The notes: generated by a model not told the origin, from the sequence alone. DNA of 64,000 nt from Brassica napus (GCF_020379485.1 NC_063439.1:20708098-20772097), one strand, 5' to 3'; shown: positions 34,920-47,968, counted from the first letter of the stretch. Numbers and translations are program-made.

Positions 34920-36576
34920 TTATATACAGCTAAAACTATATACGCAAGACAAGTAGCTCAAAAACCACAAAGAGGAGAAAAAGCTGCTGAACCTAACAGA
35001 TTCTGAATCTAACCTTCAAACTAAAGAGATACACCTGAGATTCTTAAAGAGTCTACCAAACAATTAAATGTACGTCTATGTCTACTCTGCCAACTTGTTG
35101 CAATTATCTTGTACGTCAAGACAAACTATAAGCTTTAAGCTAAACTGTAGAAGAAAAAGACAGGTGGGTGTAACTTCTAAACTTCATTCAATAATAAAGT
35201 AGGCAATTAGGTAATGTAAAGGATAATGCAAAATCTATGGTTTTGAAGCACCTAATGGTACATCTTTCAATCACAGCCGTTGAGTCATAATGGCCATCGC
35301 AATCAATATCACCGGAAGGCCATTTTCAGCATGACGTACTCCATTAAACAACTAGTAGACCGGCGTTTGTCATTAAATCCGAAATTTTGATTCAACTATA
35401 TCCGTTCTTATTCAAACAAATCCGATAAATGATATTTCAAGTTTCATTTAGTAATCGATACATCAAAAGGAAAAATTGATTAGAACAAATATTAGAAATA
35501 AATATTCAATAACATAAATAGTTCGAATATTCAATTTTATGTTTATTTTGATTATTAAACAGAGGGTTTTAAGCTTTTACATAAATTATTAAACAAATCT
35601 TGTCCTTTTTCTCGAATCTGAATTTCTCGCCGTCGATCGGGAGGAAACAAATCGTTAGGGTTGAGATTCAGACCCGATCCACATTCCTTGCAACTGTACA
35701 TCGTGTTAGCCATTTCTCTAATGCTGATTTCTCCTCCTCTCTACCGTTTTGTTTTTTCATTCTCTGTGCGGAATTTTTCTCGAGAGACGCGTTTCTTCGG
35801 TTAACGCCGTCGGAACTGACTCGGATCTCTGCCGGTGTCAAATTGGGCTCAAGGGGGCTAATAGATAGGCTTAATGTCATTTAGATGTTTGGGCCTTTCA
35901 TAATTTTGTTTTTGGGCTATGTTATTATGATGATTATAGCCAATATTTTAATTTGGGGGTAGTAATGGTGAGAAACAAAACTTTGTCAAGATGAACGAGT
36001 AAGAATTTGGTCACTTGATTCTTTTTTCCTTCGGTTTATAAAATTTTGTTTTTGCTGACTGTCAGGTTTCTGAGAAAAGAATTTGTACTCCGTACATACC
36101 AAATATCCCTTAATTGCACTCCATACTCTAAATCCCTCCAATTTTTTTTCTTCATCATTACCATTTTCCCCCATTTGTATGGTATCCCACCCTTTTAAGT
36201 ATATTGAGTTAATTTGCTTTTCTGAAAATGATAGTAAAGATCAAAGGAAAGAAGAGGATAAACGAAATTGAGTGAAAGAGACGAGAAAGATATCTGAATA
36301 GTATCTTATTGATTTTATCTTTATACAGTTGTGTTTTTTACACAAATAAATCTTACTTACTAAAGAATCTAAACAGACTTGATTTACTAAGAAACAAAGA
36401 TAAAATATTTATAAACTTGTTACACTCTTCACTTTTCAGTTTAACATTTCCCTTCCAGATATAGACTCGTGAATATCCAATAAATCATGGATATTATACA
36501 TGGTTGTTTCTGTGAAGATATCTGCAAACTAATCTACACTTATGACAAACGAGGGTGCAATGATCTTTGTTGAACT
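34920..36576. other. Intergenic, no supported gene
   Basis: This includes the upstream region of the 155-aa gene. A segment at 35590-35900 is less AT-rich and looks like a 5' UTR or first exon remnant (open frame of 94 aa at 35600-35884), but no continuation or known domain was found. Confidence 0.4.
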
Positions 36577-36811
36577 CAGGACCGGCTCAAAAAAACTGTG
36601 GATCTTTGGGTAAATTAATTTTAAAATTTTATTTTTGACATAAATTATGGGTAAATTAAAAAAAAAATGGACCCTTATCCCTATTTTTTTTAATAGGCCA
36701 TTTTCTAATATTATTTATGCTAAAAAAAAGTTGGAGTTCTGGGCCCACGCCCCATTTCTCTGCTAGAAAAAAGTTGGAGTTCTGCTTTCTAATATTATTA
36801 AGCCAGCCCTA
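36577..36811. mobile_element. hAT-like MITE
   Basis: 235 bp with short terminal inverted repeats (CAGGACCGGCTCA and, from the right end, TAGGGCTGGCTTA). It is flanked by 8-bp sequences GTTGAACT and GTTGAATT that differ at one base, the duplication size of hAT elements. It contains an internal direct repeat of AAAAAAGTTGGAGTTCTG. No coding capacity. Confidence 0.65.
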
Positions 36812-37111
36812 GTTGAATTTGCATTGATATAGTAGTAGTCAATTTTAATGTATTTTGTCTTTTCATGAAAAACAGAGTTAGGTGCAATGTACATGACTGG
36901 TTGATTATCAGGTCATCACAATGGAGTTTTGAAGTGTAATTGGTTGGGATGAAGTGATTCCGAAATCTTCAAGAAGTCCCTTCAGCCAAACCAGTTCCTT
37001 TGCGACATTCATTATTTGCTTTATTCTCAAAAGTGTTGATTTAAGTATAGCCACTGAGTACGATGATGAATAGTTGGTATAGCAAAAATTTTAAATAGTA
37101 AACATGAATTA

Positions 37112-37304
37112 ATTTTTTTTTTTTTGAATTATACAGAGATATCCTGACTCCACATAAGTGATCCAGACTAATCACATGTTGCCACGTATCGGTACTCTGT
37201 CTCTGGCGATACCGAAATGTTAATTCCCCAGTGACCGGGATTCGAACCCAGATGGCGGTACTCACAACTGTAAGCTCTTTACCACTAGAGCTAAAAGCTC
37301 CGGT
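37112..37304 (-). mobile_element. tRNA-derived SINE (minus orientation)
   Basis: A 13-bp perfect duplication TAAACATGAATTA (37099-37111, 37305-37317) bounds 193 bp. On the minus strand it has an A box (TAGCTCTAGTGGTAAAGAGC), a B box (GGGTTCGAATCCC) and a terminal A-tract (the T-run at 37113-37125 on +). This is a full-length, young-looking SINE of a different family from the one at 11571-11930. It lies about 540 bp upstream of the STY8-like start. Confidence 0.9.
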
Positions 37305-37664
37305 TAAACATGAATTATTTAACTCCAACTACCTTTTAAGAATCACTAAAGCGATTAGGACATTTTTTTCAAAAATATTTTACAAATCTGGAAAGTATCT
37401 AGATATGTCAATTGCGACTTTGCATTATGAATTGTGAATATAAATACAGACATTAGAGTTATAATAATCAACTAATCATAATTCATAAAGGCATCATCAA
37501 ACACCAAGTTGTATTTTTGGACTAATGAGTAATGACATCATTTAAAAGTTTACTTTTATGTAAAAAAATAAAGAATACAAACACCACAACACAATCCTCC
37601 AGTATCCCATCCAATCCACTTTGGGAAAAAGAAAAAAAAAGGACTAGTGGGAATCTTGTGACCC

Positions 37665-37730
37665 ACACAACGTGGTCCCCACAAAATGACGTGGATATTG
37701 CCAACGTGTAACACACCGTAACGTTTCTCT
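37665..37730 (+). promoter_or_regulatory. Cluster of ACGT-core motifs upstream of STY8-like gene
   Basis: Four ACGT cores occur within about 60 bp (AACGTGGT, TGACGTGGA, AACGTGTA, TAACGTTT), roughly 120-180 bp before the start codon. ACGT cores are bZIP/bHLH targets such as G-box and ABRE-like elements. Function here is inferred from motif density only. Confidence 0.35.
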
Positions 37731-37847
37731 CTCACTCACTCTAATTAATCTCTATCCTTTTCTTTTTCTGCTTCGCGTTTATTAATAAGGAATCTCTCTG
37801 AAGATCCTTTTTCTTCAGTTCTGTACCTCTCAATCTCGTAGATCGTC

Positions 37848-40800
37848 ATGACGAACACATACGAGTCGGAGAGTTGCGGAAGCAGAGCCGTCGTGGCGTC
37901 GCCGTCCCAGGAAAACCCTAGGCACTACCGGATGAAGCTCGATGTCTACGGTGAAATCTTACAGCGACTCCAAGAATCTAACTACGAAGAAGCAACTCTG
38001 CCTGATTTCGAGGATCAACTCTGGCAACATTTCAATCGCCTCCCCGCTCGGTACATTGATTAGGGTTTTTTGTATCAATTGGAATTTTTAGGATAAGGGT
38101 TTTAAAGTATTCAATTTTTGAGTATGTCTGTTGACAAAAAAAAAAAAACAAAAAGTGATAATCTTTTGGTTTCTTAACACGTGTCTTGATCAGTTGAATG
38201 GAGTTTTATGGTATTGACAGATATGCTCTGGATGTTAAAGTAGAGAGGGCAGAGGATGTTCTCACGCATCAGAGGTTGTTGAGATTGGCTGAAGATCCTG
38301 CTACTAGACCTGTCTTTGAAGTTCGTAGTGTACAGGTAATAATACCAAGCTTTGAGTTCCATTCTATCTCACAGTGTTTTAATTGGTTTCTGTGGCCATC
38401 TTTGTTGCAGGTTTCTCCCGGAATTTCTGTGGACACTGACCCTGCGTTGGAGGAAGATGCCCAAAGCTCTAGCCATCCAAACAGGCAGGGGTAAAAGGGT
38501 TTCTCTCTTAACTGAGATCGATCCTAAACCCGTTTTCAATTTTTTTTTCTCTTTCTTATTGGTTTTAAAGGGTTCTTGCAACTCCAACTTTTGGCTCTTC
38601 TCCAAATTTTGAGGCTATAACTCTGGGTAATAAAATTGTTGAAGATGTTGATAGTGCTGTTAATGCAACCTTGGCTACTCGGTGAGGTTTCTTGTTATAT
38701 TTTTGTTTCTCTTTGTTCATTGTGTTTTATAACTTTTGTTTTTGCTTTCTACTTTGCAGACCAATGCATGAGATCACCTTTTCAACCATCGATAAGCCTA
38801 AACTCCTTAGCCAGGTTCCTGCTGCTTTTAACCACCACCATTTTCTGCTTAAGTTCCTCAATTTTGATACTTCTTTACAGACTGAGACTGTTATTTCATC
38901 CGTTTCTGTTTCAGCTGACATCCCTGCTTGGTGAGCTTGGATTGAATATTCAGGAGGCTCATGCTTTCTCCACTGCGGATGGCTTTTCTTTGGATGTCTT
39001 TGTTGTTGATGGTTGGTCTCAAGAGGTATGATTTTAGCTTTTTTCAAGCATCATGCTACCTACCTGTAACTTTTATTTGTTATCACTAAGCTGTTTAATA
39101 AACTTTAGCATATTTGGATTTGCAGGAAACAGATGGTTTAAAAGATGCATTAAGCAAGGAGATACTGAAGCTTAAGGTATTTTCCATATCTTAATTTTTC
39201 TTAACATTTCTTATCTCAAATTGAATTTGGAGGCTGCAACGCTATATATATCATTAGAAAATATGCCCTACCTCAGTGTGACGCTGTACCTTTTTTTCTT
39301 GTTGATATGTTTTGCTTCAATCGGTTGTCAGTTGGTCGCCTATATTTGCCGCTGTCTATCTTCTACAGGATCAACCTGGTTCAAGACAAAAGTCTATTGC
39401 TTTCTTTGAGCATGACAAATCAAGCGACGAGCTGATACCCGCCTGCATTGAAATACCCACGGACGGAACTGACGAGTGGGAGATTGACGTGAAACAGCTC
39501 AAAATTGAAAAGAAAGTGGCATCTGGTTCATATGGTGATCTGTGAGTTTATTGTTCTGTAAGCTGGTTTTAACAAAGCTGTAAGTTTTTGTTTAGAAGTT
39601 ACAGCAATATGTTTTTTTGATGGCAATGCAGGCATAAAGGCACTTATTGCAGTCAGGAAGTTGCTATCAAATTTCTTAGGCCTGAGCGTGTAAACACAGA
39701 GATGCTTAGAGAATTTTCTCAAGAAGTTTATATTATGAGGTGGGTGTGCAAGTTTAGTTCTTATAATAATGTGAATGCATATTAGTAACTGCATGCTTCA
39801 TTTATTCAGTGTCAATTTGTGTCTAATTTTTTTGACCGTCAACAGGAAAGTCAGACATAAAAACGTTGTTCAGTTTTTGGGTGCATGCACACGATCTCCG
39901 ACGCTCTGTATTGTGACTGGTAAGATCTTATTAGTAGATGTGACTTTTGAGTTGCAAATTCAACAAAGACATGTCATCTAAGTTAACGAGTTTTTATCTT
40001 TGTGACAGAGTTTATGTCTCGGGGGAGCATATATGATTTTCTGCACAAACAGAAATGCGCTTTCAAACTTCAAACTTTGCTTAAAGTTGCACTTGATGTT
40101 GCAAAAGGGATGTGTTATCTGCATCAAAACAATATCATTCACAGGGACCTTAAGACTGCAAATCTTCTTATGGATGAACATGGAGTAAGATTTGCTACTC
40201 TAGTCAACAAATCTCCTTAAAATCATCCATTTGATATACCCTTTTCATGACCCTGTTCTGATCTTTGGATAATTTTGAGCAGCTTGTCAAGGTTGCTGAT
40301 TTTGGAGTTGCCAGAGTACAGATAGAATCAGGGGTCATGACAGCTGAAACAGGGACGTATCGATGGATGGCTCCAGAGGTAATGAATCGGTACCTCAAAT
40401 ATATTGATCTGACTCTCTCTCTCCCCTGTTTAATCTCTCAGTTGCTTACTTTGACAATATAATTGTGAAATCCAGGTTATTGAACACAAACCATACAGTC
40501 ACAAAGCAGATGTGTTCAGTTATGCGATAGTGATATGGGAACTTTTGACTGGTGATGTGAGAGTCTGCTTGTCATTCTTTCTTTGAATCGTTCATGTTAG
40601 TGAAAGATACTGATGTGTATTGTGTATTTCTGTAAATGGAAACAGATCCCATATGCTTTCTTGACTCCACTACAAGCGGCTGTTGGTGTTGTTCAGAAGG
40701 TATTCCGTTTTAAGAATCGTTGCATTCAAGTTTTTTCTTTTGGTTCTTCCTCCAGAGGCTAAAGTGAATTCTTTTGTTTTGTTTCTCAGGGGCTTAGACC

Positions 40801-40945
40801 GAAGATTCCAAAGAAGACAAACCCAAAAGTGAAGGGACTCCTAGAGAGATGCTGGCAGCAAGACCCAAAAGAAAGACCAGACTTTGAGGAAATCATAGAA
40901 ATGCTTCAACAGATGATGATTGACGTAAACGTCGTACCGTCGTGA
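37848..40945 (+). CDS. STY8: ACT-domain dual-specificity kinase, STY8-like
   Basis: Fifteen exons, from 37848-38050 to 40790-40945, join in frame to 547 aa. An ACT domain lies at about residues 172-225 (THDKP-type start [15 protein letters not shown]). The kinase domain runs from about 285: glycine loop [13 protein letters not shown] lysine, [10 protein letters not shown] catalytic loop, DFGVAR and MAPE activation segment, all intact. Arabidopsis STY8, STY17 and STY46 phosphorylate chloroplast transit peptides in the cytosol, and the ACT domain is regulatory. The STY8 label rests on neighbouring UPF0548 and P4H5-like genes (At2g17700 order). Length equals the family norm, and no defect is seen. 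Confidence 0.93.
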
Positions 40946-41796
40946 TGATCCGAGTTAAAAAAAGAAAAACCCTTGAGAGGCGAGATTTATCAGAGTAGGA
41001 TGTGGTGGTGAAAAACAAGCAGGTTGGAGATGAAGACTCAGGCAAGGACAAGCAGCGTCTTGGTTTCTTACAAGCCACCCTCAAAAAGCCCCGTTACTAG
41101 TTCTGGTCAATTTCATGGATAACTCTCTCTTACATTTTGAATTGTACAGTTTTTTTTCTTCCTTTTAGTTGGTTGGTGTGGCTAGTGGAGAAGGCTCTAG
41201 TTTGACCTTAGAGAGTGTGTTCTCCTTTTAGTTGCTCTTTGATGGTTCCTTTCTACGTCAGAAAACACTTGAACACTTTTTTACTTCTTATAAAAAAAAA
41301 GGTGCGTATTCATCTGACTAAATCATTTTCTTCACCTAGTCAACAGATGGTATTTTTATGAGCAGACACTGTTTTGGATGTTAAAAAGTTTCTACTCATG
41401 TCTACCACTTACACATCCTGCTCCTGTTATGTGCCCAACTCAAATATCGAGATGGGTAATGCAATGACTTTTTAAAAACTACTTGATACAAAGCTGCACA
41501 ACTATCCGTCGTTTTAGACATTCATTGTCAAACACTGTGCCGTTTCACTATGCAAAGAAACGGCATAATCATAATCCGAAACTCATGATGAGGACAGGAT
41601 AAACCGAACATGATTGGGATACAAAAAAAAACACGCCTCTGATTTGTGAAGTGTACAGTCTCTCCTCTCTTCACGTCTCTGATAACTCCCGATTTTAATT
41701 AAAACTTCAAAAAAAAAACAAGTGGTTCTGGCTACTTACAGTGTATTTATCTGGTGATTTGTTTGTGGGTCTGCTTCAATTCTAGTGGAAAAAAAG
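40946..41796. other. 3' UTR of STY8-like gene and short intergenic region
   Basis: The STY8-like 3' UTR probably extends to about 41300. The following approximately 500 bp are the upstream region of the DUF1990 gene. No further gene seen. Confidence 0.45.
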
Positions 41797-42588
41797 ATGG
41801 TGTTCTTGAGCTGGGGCCGTCCATCCACCGAGCAACAACAACAAGTCATCAACAAGTAAGATCATCAAAAATCATAACTTTTGCAACAACAACAAAAAAC
41901 TCTCTCTTTTAAATGTTGGTGATTTCAAAACTTCAGGTCAGGAACTTTCAATTACGACAACAAGTACAGAGGAGCTTCGTCTAGATCAGTATCGAAACTA
42001 AAGGAAGATTCAGAAGTCAGTAAAGATGGGTTCTTGATCAATCACTCTCGCGTCTTAGTTGGTTCTGGTAAAGAGAGTTACGAGAAGGGGAAGAAAGCTC
42101 TTCAGAACTGGAAGTAATGTTTTTCTTTACTCATCTTCATCTCAATTCATGTAACATCAAGAAAATGAATCTCTTTTGTTGCCAGGCACTTTGGTCTGGA
42201 TTGGGCATTTGTTGATCCCAAAACACCAGTTGAAACCGGTAAGAAGTTTTGTGTCTGCGTGAAAGAGGTTCTTCCTTGGGTGATGCTCCCTCTTCAAGTG
42301 GCTTACGTCGACGAAAGCAAGAAATCTAGAAGAGGCCCTGCGCATTTCGGGTACGGGAGCGGCACTCTTGAGGGGCATTTACTAGCTGGAGAAGAGCGGT
42401 TTTCGATTGAGCTTGACGGAGATGGTAAAGTGTGGTATGAGATAATGTCCTTGTCGAAGCCAGCTCATTTCTTGTCCTTCCTTGGTTATCCTTATGTCAA
42501 GCTTAGGCAGAAGCACTTCGCTCATCATTCTTCTGATGCTGTCCTTAAACATCTTAGTAGTAATGCTTCTTCATCATCTTGCAACTGA
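41797..42588 (+). CDS. UPF0548/DUF1990 family protein
   Basis: Three exons (41797-41855, 41937-42113, 42186-42588) join in frame to 212 aa. It starts MVFLSWGRPSTEQQQ and carries the DUF1990 core: HFGLDWAFVDPKTPVETG, HFGYGSGTLEGHLLAGEE and SKPAHFLSFLGYPYVKLRQ, ending in a serine-rich tail. It is the counterpart of At2g17695 by sequence and by position directly downstream of the STY8-like gene on the same strand. The DUF1990 fold is related to SRPBCC/START-like ligand-binding proteins; the biochemical role is not established. The gene is complete. Confidence 0.9.
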
Positions 42589-42835
42589 AAAAAAAAAAAA
42601 AAAGTTATTTCAGTTGTATAAAAACATGTTGCATCTTTTGTTCAATTTCAAGCACTACTCTGCTCAGTTCTGGTGGTTCTTATGATTCAACCATCATCTA
42701 TCTAGCTTGAACATCTGAATCTCACATTACTTGTAGGGCCAAGTAGATAGACTATGGTTTGCCAATATAAACAGCCCATTATCCCCTAAACAAACTATTA
42801 CAGTGATTTTATTTTTAACAATGGGTATCGATTGG

Positions 42836-43362
42836 GGCAATTGTCAATAATAGCACATTTTGAAGTTTATGTCACAAAAATGGCACTGAGAAAGTCACAA
42901 AAATGACATTCATTAAAGGGTAAAATATCCCTAATATCCTTGGTTTAAAATTAAATAAATAAACAAAAATAAATAAAAATAAATAAAATAAAAATAAATA
43001 AAATAATTTTTTTATAGTTTCAGATTATATGTTTTCAGATTCAAAATTTTTATAATTTCTTTTTGAAATTATTTTTTTCGAAATTTTTTTAAAACTTTTT
43101 TTTTCAATTTTCTTTTTATAATTTAAAAATACTTTTTGAAACTGTTTTTAAAATTTTTATTTTTTATTTTAGTATTTATTTTTTATAAAATTTTAAACCC
43201 TAATTCCAAAACTCCACCCTTTAACTTTAAACTTTAAGGTTTGGATTAATTAACCCAAAAGATATAAGTGTATATTTACCTCTTTAATGAAACCTATTTT
43301 TGTGACTTTCATCCTTGAGTGCTATTTTAGGAACAAAAACTTAGTTTGGTGCTATCCTATTT
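42836..43362. mobile_element. AT-rich MITE-like repeat (copy 2 of 2)
   Basis: Counterpart of 12081-12612, sharing the AATAAATAAAATAAAAATAA block and the CAGATTATATGTTTTCAGAT core, with TAGCAC words at both ends. No coding capacity. Confidence 0.5.
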
Positions 43363-44238
43363 TTTTGAAGATGTTGATTGTTTGCGATAGATTTAGAGAC
43401 AAATAAGCTCCTCATCTTTGTTAGACTTAATTTCATTTAGTCAAATCTTTTAGGATTGGAAGTTTTTCTCCAACAAAGCTCTAGTAAATTACAAATTTAC
43501 AAACAAAAATATTACTTTTGATTCCGATATTCAAAAACACTTGGAAGTTCATTTTAGATGCTTTAGAATGACAAAGATAAAGATTGACATTTTCATATAG
43601 CTCTAGCATGCCTTTTTCAAGTATGAGATCATTGAGATGATGAAAAGGGGTCTTCAGAAGAAATTCTCAAAAGTAATGTAAGGGCTTTGTAACTTCGCTT
43701 AGAAAATCTCTCATATATATATTGAATAGAAGTTCTTATGGATGATGCATAATCTTTAGCACAACTTGTTGGAGAGATTGCATAGAGACTTTTGTTTATG
43801 GTCGATGCGTAAGAAGTACTACTCTTGGGCGATACAGTTAGTTATAAAATATCACTGATTGTCAGGTTGACTTTTCTATACTCCCTCAACTACCCAAACC
43901 AATTATATTAATTCAACTAGGCTTATAAAATATCACTGATTGTCAGGTTAAAATATCATTTACATTAATTTTTATTCAAAAACAATTATATTAATTCAAC
44001 TAAGCTTATAAAACTTTGTTTCAAAATCATGGTTGAAACGTTTTCATGAGGCACCACAAACATCAAATATCTCAAACAGTCCAACTCGTCATGGGTTTAG
44101 GATTTTCTAAGGTTTTTGGAATGTTTCCTTTCTACGTAAAATAAAAGTTAAAAGTTTTGGTGTTTTTGCCTTTTCTAGGTTTAGTTTTGATTGTATATAA
44201 AGGAGTCTCTTATGATCAAAATAGGGTTACTACAGAAC
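43363..44238. other. Intergenic, short direct repeat
   Basis: No gene. A word of about 25 bp (TTATAAAATATCACTGATTG plus CAGGTT) occurs twice, at about 43843 and 43923. The end of this interval is the upstream region of the broken F-box gene. Confidence 0.4.
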
Positions 44239-45224
44239 ATGGAGCAAAAGGAGCCGTACAAAAAAAGAAGAACACAATTCAAATCATCAACCTCTTCCTC
44301 CTCCTTTCCTGTCGATCTAACCACAGAGATACTCTTAAGACTGCCCGAGAAATCTGTTGCCAAGTTTAGCTGCGTGTCCAAGCTTTGGTCATCAATCATC
44401 ACCGATCCATATTTCATCAACTTATTCCAAACGCAAAGCCTTCAAATCTGTTTCCAAAAAGATGACAACTTGTGTTTTTCCTCGATTCCTCAGAACTCGA
44501 ACAGGTCCTCCTACTCTTCTTCTAATTCTCTGTCTTTCGATCAGACAAAACTCCCAGAAAATTGTAGTCACTGGTCATCGACAGAATCAGTGCATCGCTT
44601 GATCTGCTTTCATAAATCAGACAAGCTGATAGCTTGGAACCCTAGCACGAGACAATTCTTAATGTTACCGAATTTATTACCGAGCTGGAACGATTCAAAA
44701 CTGTTTTTAGGATATGATCCCATCGAACGCAAACACAAAGTAATGTGCATTCCCCGTAACAGAACCTGCCACGGGTGCCAAGTTTTTACATTGGGATCAG
44801 ATATAATATCATGGTCGTGGAGAAGGGTCGGAACTAACCAGGCGCATTCTCCTTCCGTGTCGATGCACAGAAACACAAGTGGTCGAGACAACACTTTCTT
44901 TCGCGTTTTGATGCCTGTGATCTGATGAGTGTGGGAACCTGTTTAAACCTAAAAGGTTTCACTCATGCTGGTGAGTATATTTATGCACCCGACAGGTTTA
45001 GTCGATCGTTTTATATTTTATTATGGGATCCGGTGAGAAACACCTGTAAAAGATTAGCAGACAATGGATCAGTCAATGTTGGAGTTGAAGACCAAGGCAT
45101 ATCGATGTGTGTGCTCCATATTTTCCCGAATCACATTGATAGTCTAAAGGCTTTTGCAACACTTTGTAACCAATCAAAAAGGACTGGCTCGGGGCAAATC
45201 GTAAATCCGTCGATCTTGGATTAG
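44239..45224 (+). pseudogene. F-box protein with F-box-associated domain, disrupted
   Basis: The first frame (from ATG 44239) encodes an F-box (FPVDLTTEILLRLPEKSVAK, then FSCVSKLWSSII) and the start of an FBA_3-type domain (SVHRLICFHKSDKLIAWNPS, FLGYDPIERKHKVMCI), then meets a TGA at 44923-44925. The end of an FBA domain (FTHAGEYIYAPD, FYILLWDPVRNTCKRL, IFPNHIDSLKAF) continues in another frame to 45224. The central FBA part appears shortened, so a deletion plus frameshift is the simplest reading. An unrecognised intron is an alternative. It is unrelated to the MDRIG-type F-box family in this window. Confidence 0.75.
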
Positions 45225-45227
45225 AAT

Positions 45228-45774
45228 CTTGCGAATAAATATGGTATACTTTTCTTTACTGTTTTTTTTTTTTTTTTTGTAAAACGTTTTCTTTACTGTC
45301 TGTACAAGTTTATGGGTAAAACCCCTAAACCCAACAATATTTGGAGGCAAATGTAGCCGATGTTCTTTACATACCACAATGGTTTTCTCTTTTTCCCACT
45401 AAACCCTTGCAAGACATTGTTTTATAAACTTGCAGACCAAATCAAGAGAGTATAAATTAACAAACGGTTTTGTAAGGAAGAAGAAAATATTTTGTGTGTA
45501 TCTAAACAAATATGTTTAAAAGAGCTTGGCGTTCACCTCAAAATCAACTATTCTGCTTCAATATTATCATTTCATTAAATTTTTTCATTCTTTAATCCCA
45601 TATCAAGAATTACAAGTTTTGTTGATTCTATACGTATTATTACCCAATGCATAAATACATCATAAGAAAACAAAAAGGAAGAATCTTTTGTATTAGATGA
45701 CTAAAAGTTCTCAAAGGCTCGTTAGGCTCAAAGCTAAACTCTCTCTTAGGATTATATTAGAATTTAATACAAAA
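45228..45774. other. Intergenic, nothing recognised
   Basis: Sequence between the broken F-box gene and the 3' side of the NOI gene; it probably includes the latter's 3' UTR. Confidence 0.4.
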
Positions 45775-45984
45775 TCAAGAGAAGGTAAAACAGAGCCATT
45801 TCTTGACCGCTGGTTTATCACCGTCTTGTTTCCTCTGGGAATTGGTCTTGGTCGAACTCCGTCCCGTCTTTTTATCTTCACCGGCTTTGCTGAATATCAC
45901 CGTGTATCCGTCCGCAGTCGCCGGATCATTCACATCCCATTCCCCAAATTTTGGCAACGGCCTTCCAGCGTCGTTAGCTGCCAT
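45775..45984 (-). CDS. Small RIN4/NOI-domain protein
   Basis: A single-exon gene of 69 aa. The NOI (nitrate-induced) signature is clear at residues 8-30: RPLPKFGEWDVNDPATADGY followed by TVIFSKA. A lysine/serine-rich linker follows, and the protein ends KKWLCFTFS, where the cysteine is a likely acylation site for plasma membrane attachment, as in RIN4 relatives. RIN4 itself is an immune regulator targeted by bacterial effectors; small NOI proteins share the AvrRpt2-cleavable core motif, but their individual roles are poorly known. Size and position match At2g17660. Complete. Confidence 0.9.
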   Translation of the reverse strand: MAANDAGRPLPKFGEWDVNDPATADGYTVIFSKAGEDKKTGRSSTKTNSQRKQDGDKPAVKKWLCFTFS

Positions 45985-46856
45985 TTTAGATCACGAAAGT
46001 TAACAATCTTTAATCTCTTGGAAAAATATATAAAACCTTTTCTTCCTCTTCTTAGATGAGTTGATGATTTTGTTTAGAGGTTCTGACCCACGATGCAGTT
46101 TTTATAATGGAGAAACTGAAAAAGAAGAAAGAAGAAAAGAGATTTTAAAAAATAACAGATAATTAGGATTGTCTTTGAAAGCTTCCTACGAATTGGACTC
46201 GTTTCAGACACGGTAGAATATTCTATTGCCTTCTCTCTTTTAATGTCCTATAAAATTAGAATCTTTCAGAGGTACAAAATGGTTGGCATTTCCGCGTAAG
46301 AAATCTAATTATAGCACTTCCATATCCATAGCTGATTTGTTTCTTCATTTGCATGCCGTGATATACAAGTATTTATGTTTCATGACGTAGATCACAAGCT
46401 TCCCATCATTATCCCTATTCCTCAGCAGATACTTCTCTACTTTCCCTGTCGAGGTTTTATATAAGTCTAGACCCAAGTGAATGAATGATGCACTCCTTGT
46501 ATATCCCTTAACTTTGTCCTCTCATCCAAATAAAGAGAATCTCATTTGGGTTTCCACATACAGTTAGGTGTTCCTGGACCGTAGGGTTTTGTCAGCCCGT
46601 AATGATAAGGCACTTTGAATCCTAGTTCATCCATTTAAGCCCAGGACTTACAGTTGAGGCGGTTACCCACCAGTCAAATGCTCAACCCTTTGATGAAGAC
46701 ATCCAAATCAAGTTTAAAGAACCAAAGCCGAATCCAGAGCTTGAACATATCGAGCCTTGTCCTAACAAGCAGCTTCAAGAAGATGAACCCGACTTGACCG
46801 AACTTGAGTTGCAAGACGTCGAACTTTTCATCACTTCAAAAGAGCCATGACCAGAC
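45985..46856. other. Upstream region of NOI gene and intergenic DNA
   Basis: Presumed promoter of the NOI gene. No other gene. A non-ATG reading such as GCQPVMIRHFES near 46600 looks unrelated to any family I know. Confidence 0.35.
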
Positions 46857-47931
46857 AAAAGTGCCAGTTTCGACCCCAACAATTTAATTCGTGCCAAATA
46901 CGACCCGAACAATTTATCAGTGTCAAATACGACCTCAACTTAATTATAATTCGAAAAAACTACCCAAACTTTTTAAAACGTGCTTAAATTTACATTGACT
47001 CTAACAGAAGTTAGTCAATCGTTAACAAGATAAAACGATGTTGTTTTGATATACGAGAAAAAATGTCAATTTCGACCCCAACACTCTCAGTCATGCCAAA
47101 TAAGACCCGAACAAATGATCAGTGCCAAAACCAACCTTAACTTAATTATAATTTAAGAAAAACTACATGAATTCTTATAACGTGCATAAATCTACATTGA
47201 TACTAACAGAAGTTAGTCAACTGTTAACAAGATAAGACGACGTCGTTTTGATATATATATATATATATATATATATGTATTTTTTAAATATGTTCATTTT
47301 GGGACTCAAACTGTGATGTGATACCCTTTTAAAGGGGCACACTAACAACTAGATAAAAGTAAATTTTTGAAATATTATTACAAATTTAAAATTATATAAA
47401 CTACTATTCTTCTGTATCGTATCCAATTCAAAATTTTGGTGATAGTTTTTTCTGATTTATATAAATACATTAACATGTTTTTTATTTATCATTTCTTTAA
47501 TAAACTTATATCTTACTAAACCATAAATAATAAAATATTTATTCTTATACGATCTTAAATATACTTAAAATTTAAATTTATTTATAAAATTTTCTTATAT
47601 AAGTTATTTAAAAATTTTAAACTTAATTGGAAATTTTTTATTTTTCAAAGTTAATAATATATATTTTGATATTTTGTTCAAAAATGTTAAGAGGCCTTTT
47701 ACCTTTCTTTCACTAAGATATCATGTACAAAATATTAGACACAGTAAACAATATCTAAAATATATAAAGGCAATCGCCAAAGTTTTAAATTGGATAAGAT
47801 GAAGAAGAATATTAGTTTATATAATGGGAAATTTCAATTTGTAATAATATTTCAACAGATTACTTTAGTCTAGTTGTTAGTGTGCCCCTTTGAAAGGGTA
47901 TCCCGGCACGGGTTTGAGTCCCGGAATGAAC

Positions 47932-47968
<37 letters not shown>

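Noticed and set aside
35600..35884. 94-aa plus-strand open frame
   Set aside because: It looks like 5' UTR-type sequence with no known domain and no further exon recognised.
37200..37304. Functional tRNA gene on the minus strand
   Set aside because: A and B boxes are present, but the flanking duplication, A-tract and lack of a cloverleaf acceptor stem make it a SINE.
45803..46059. Plus-strand open frames overlapping the NOI gene
   Set aside because: They are antisense shadows of the minus-strand RIN4/NOI coding sequence.
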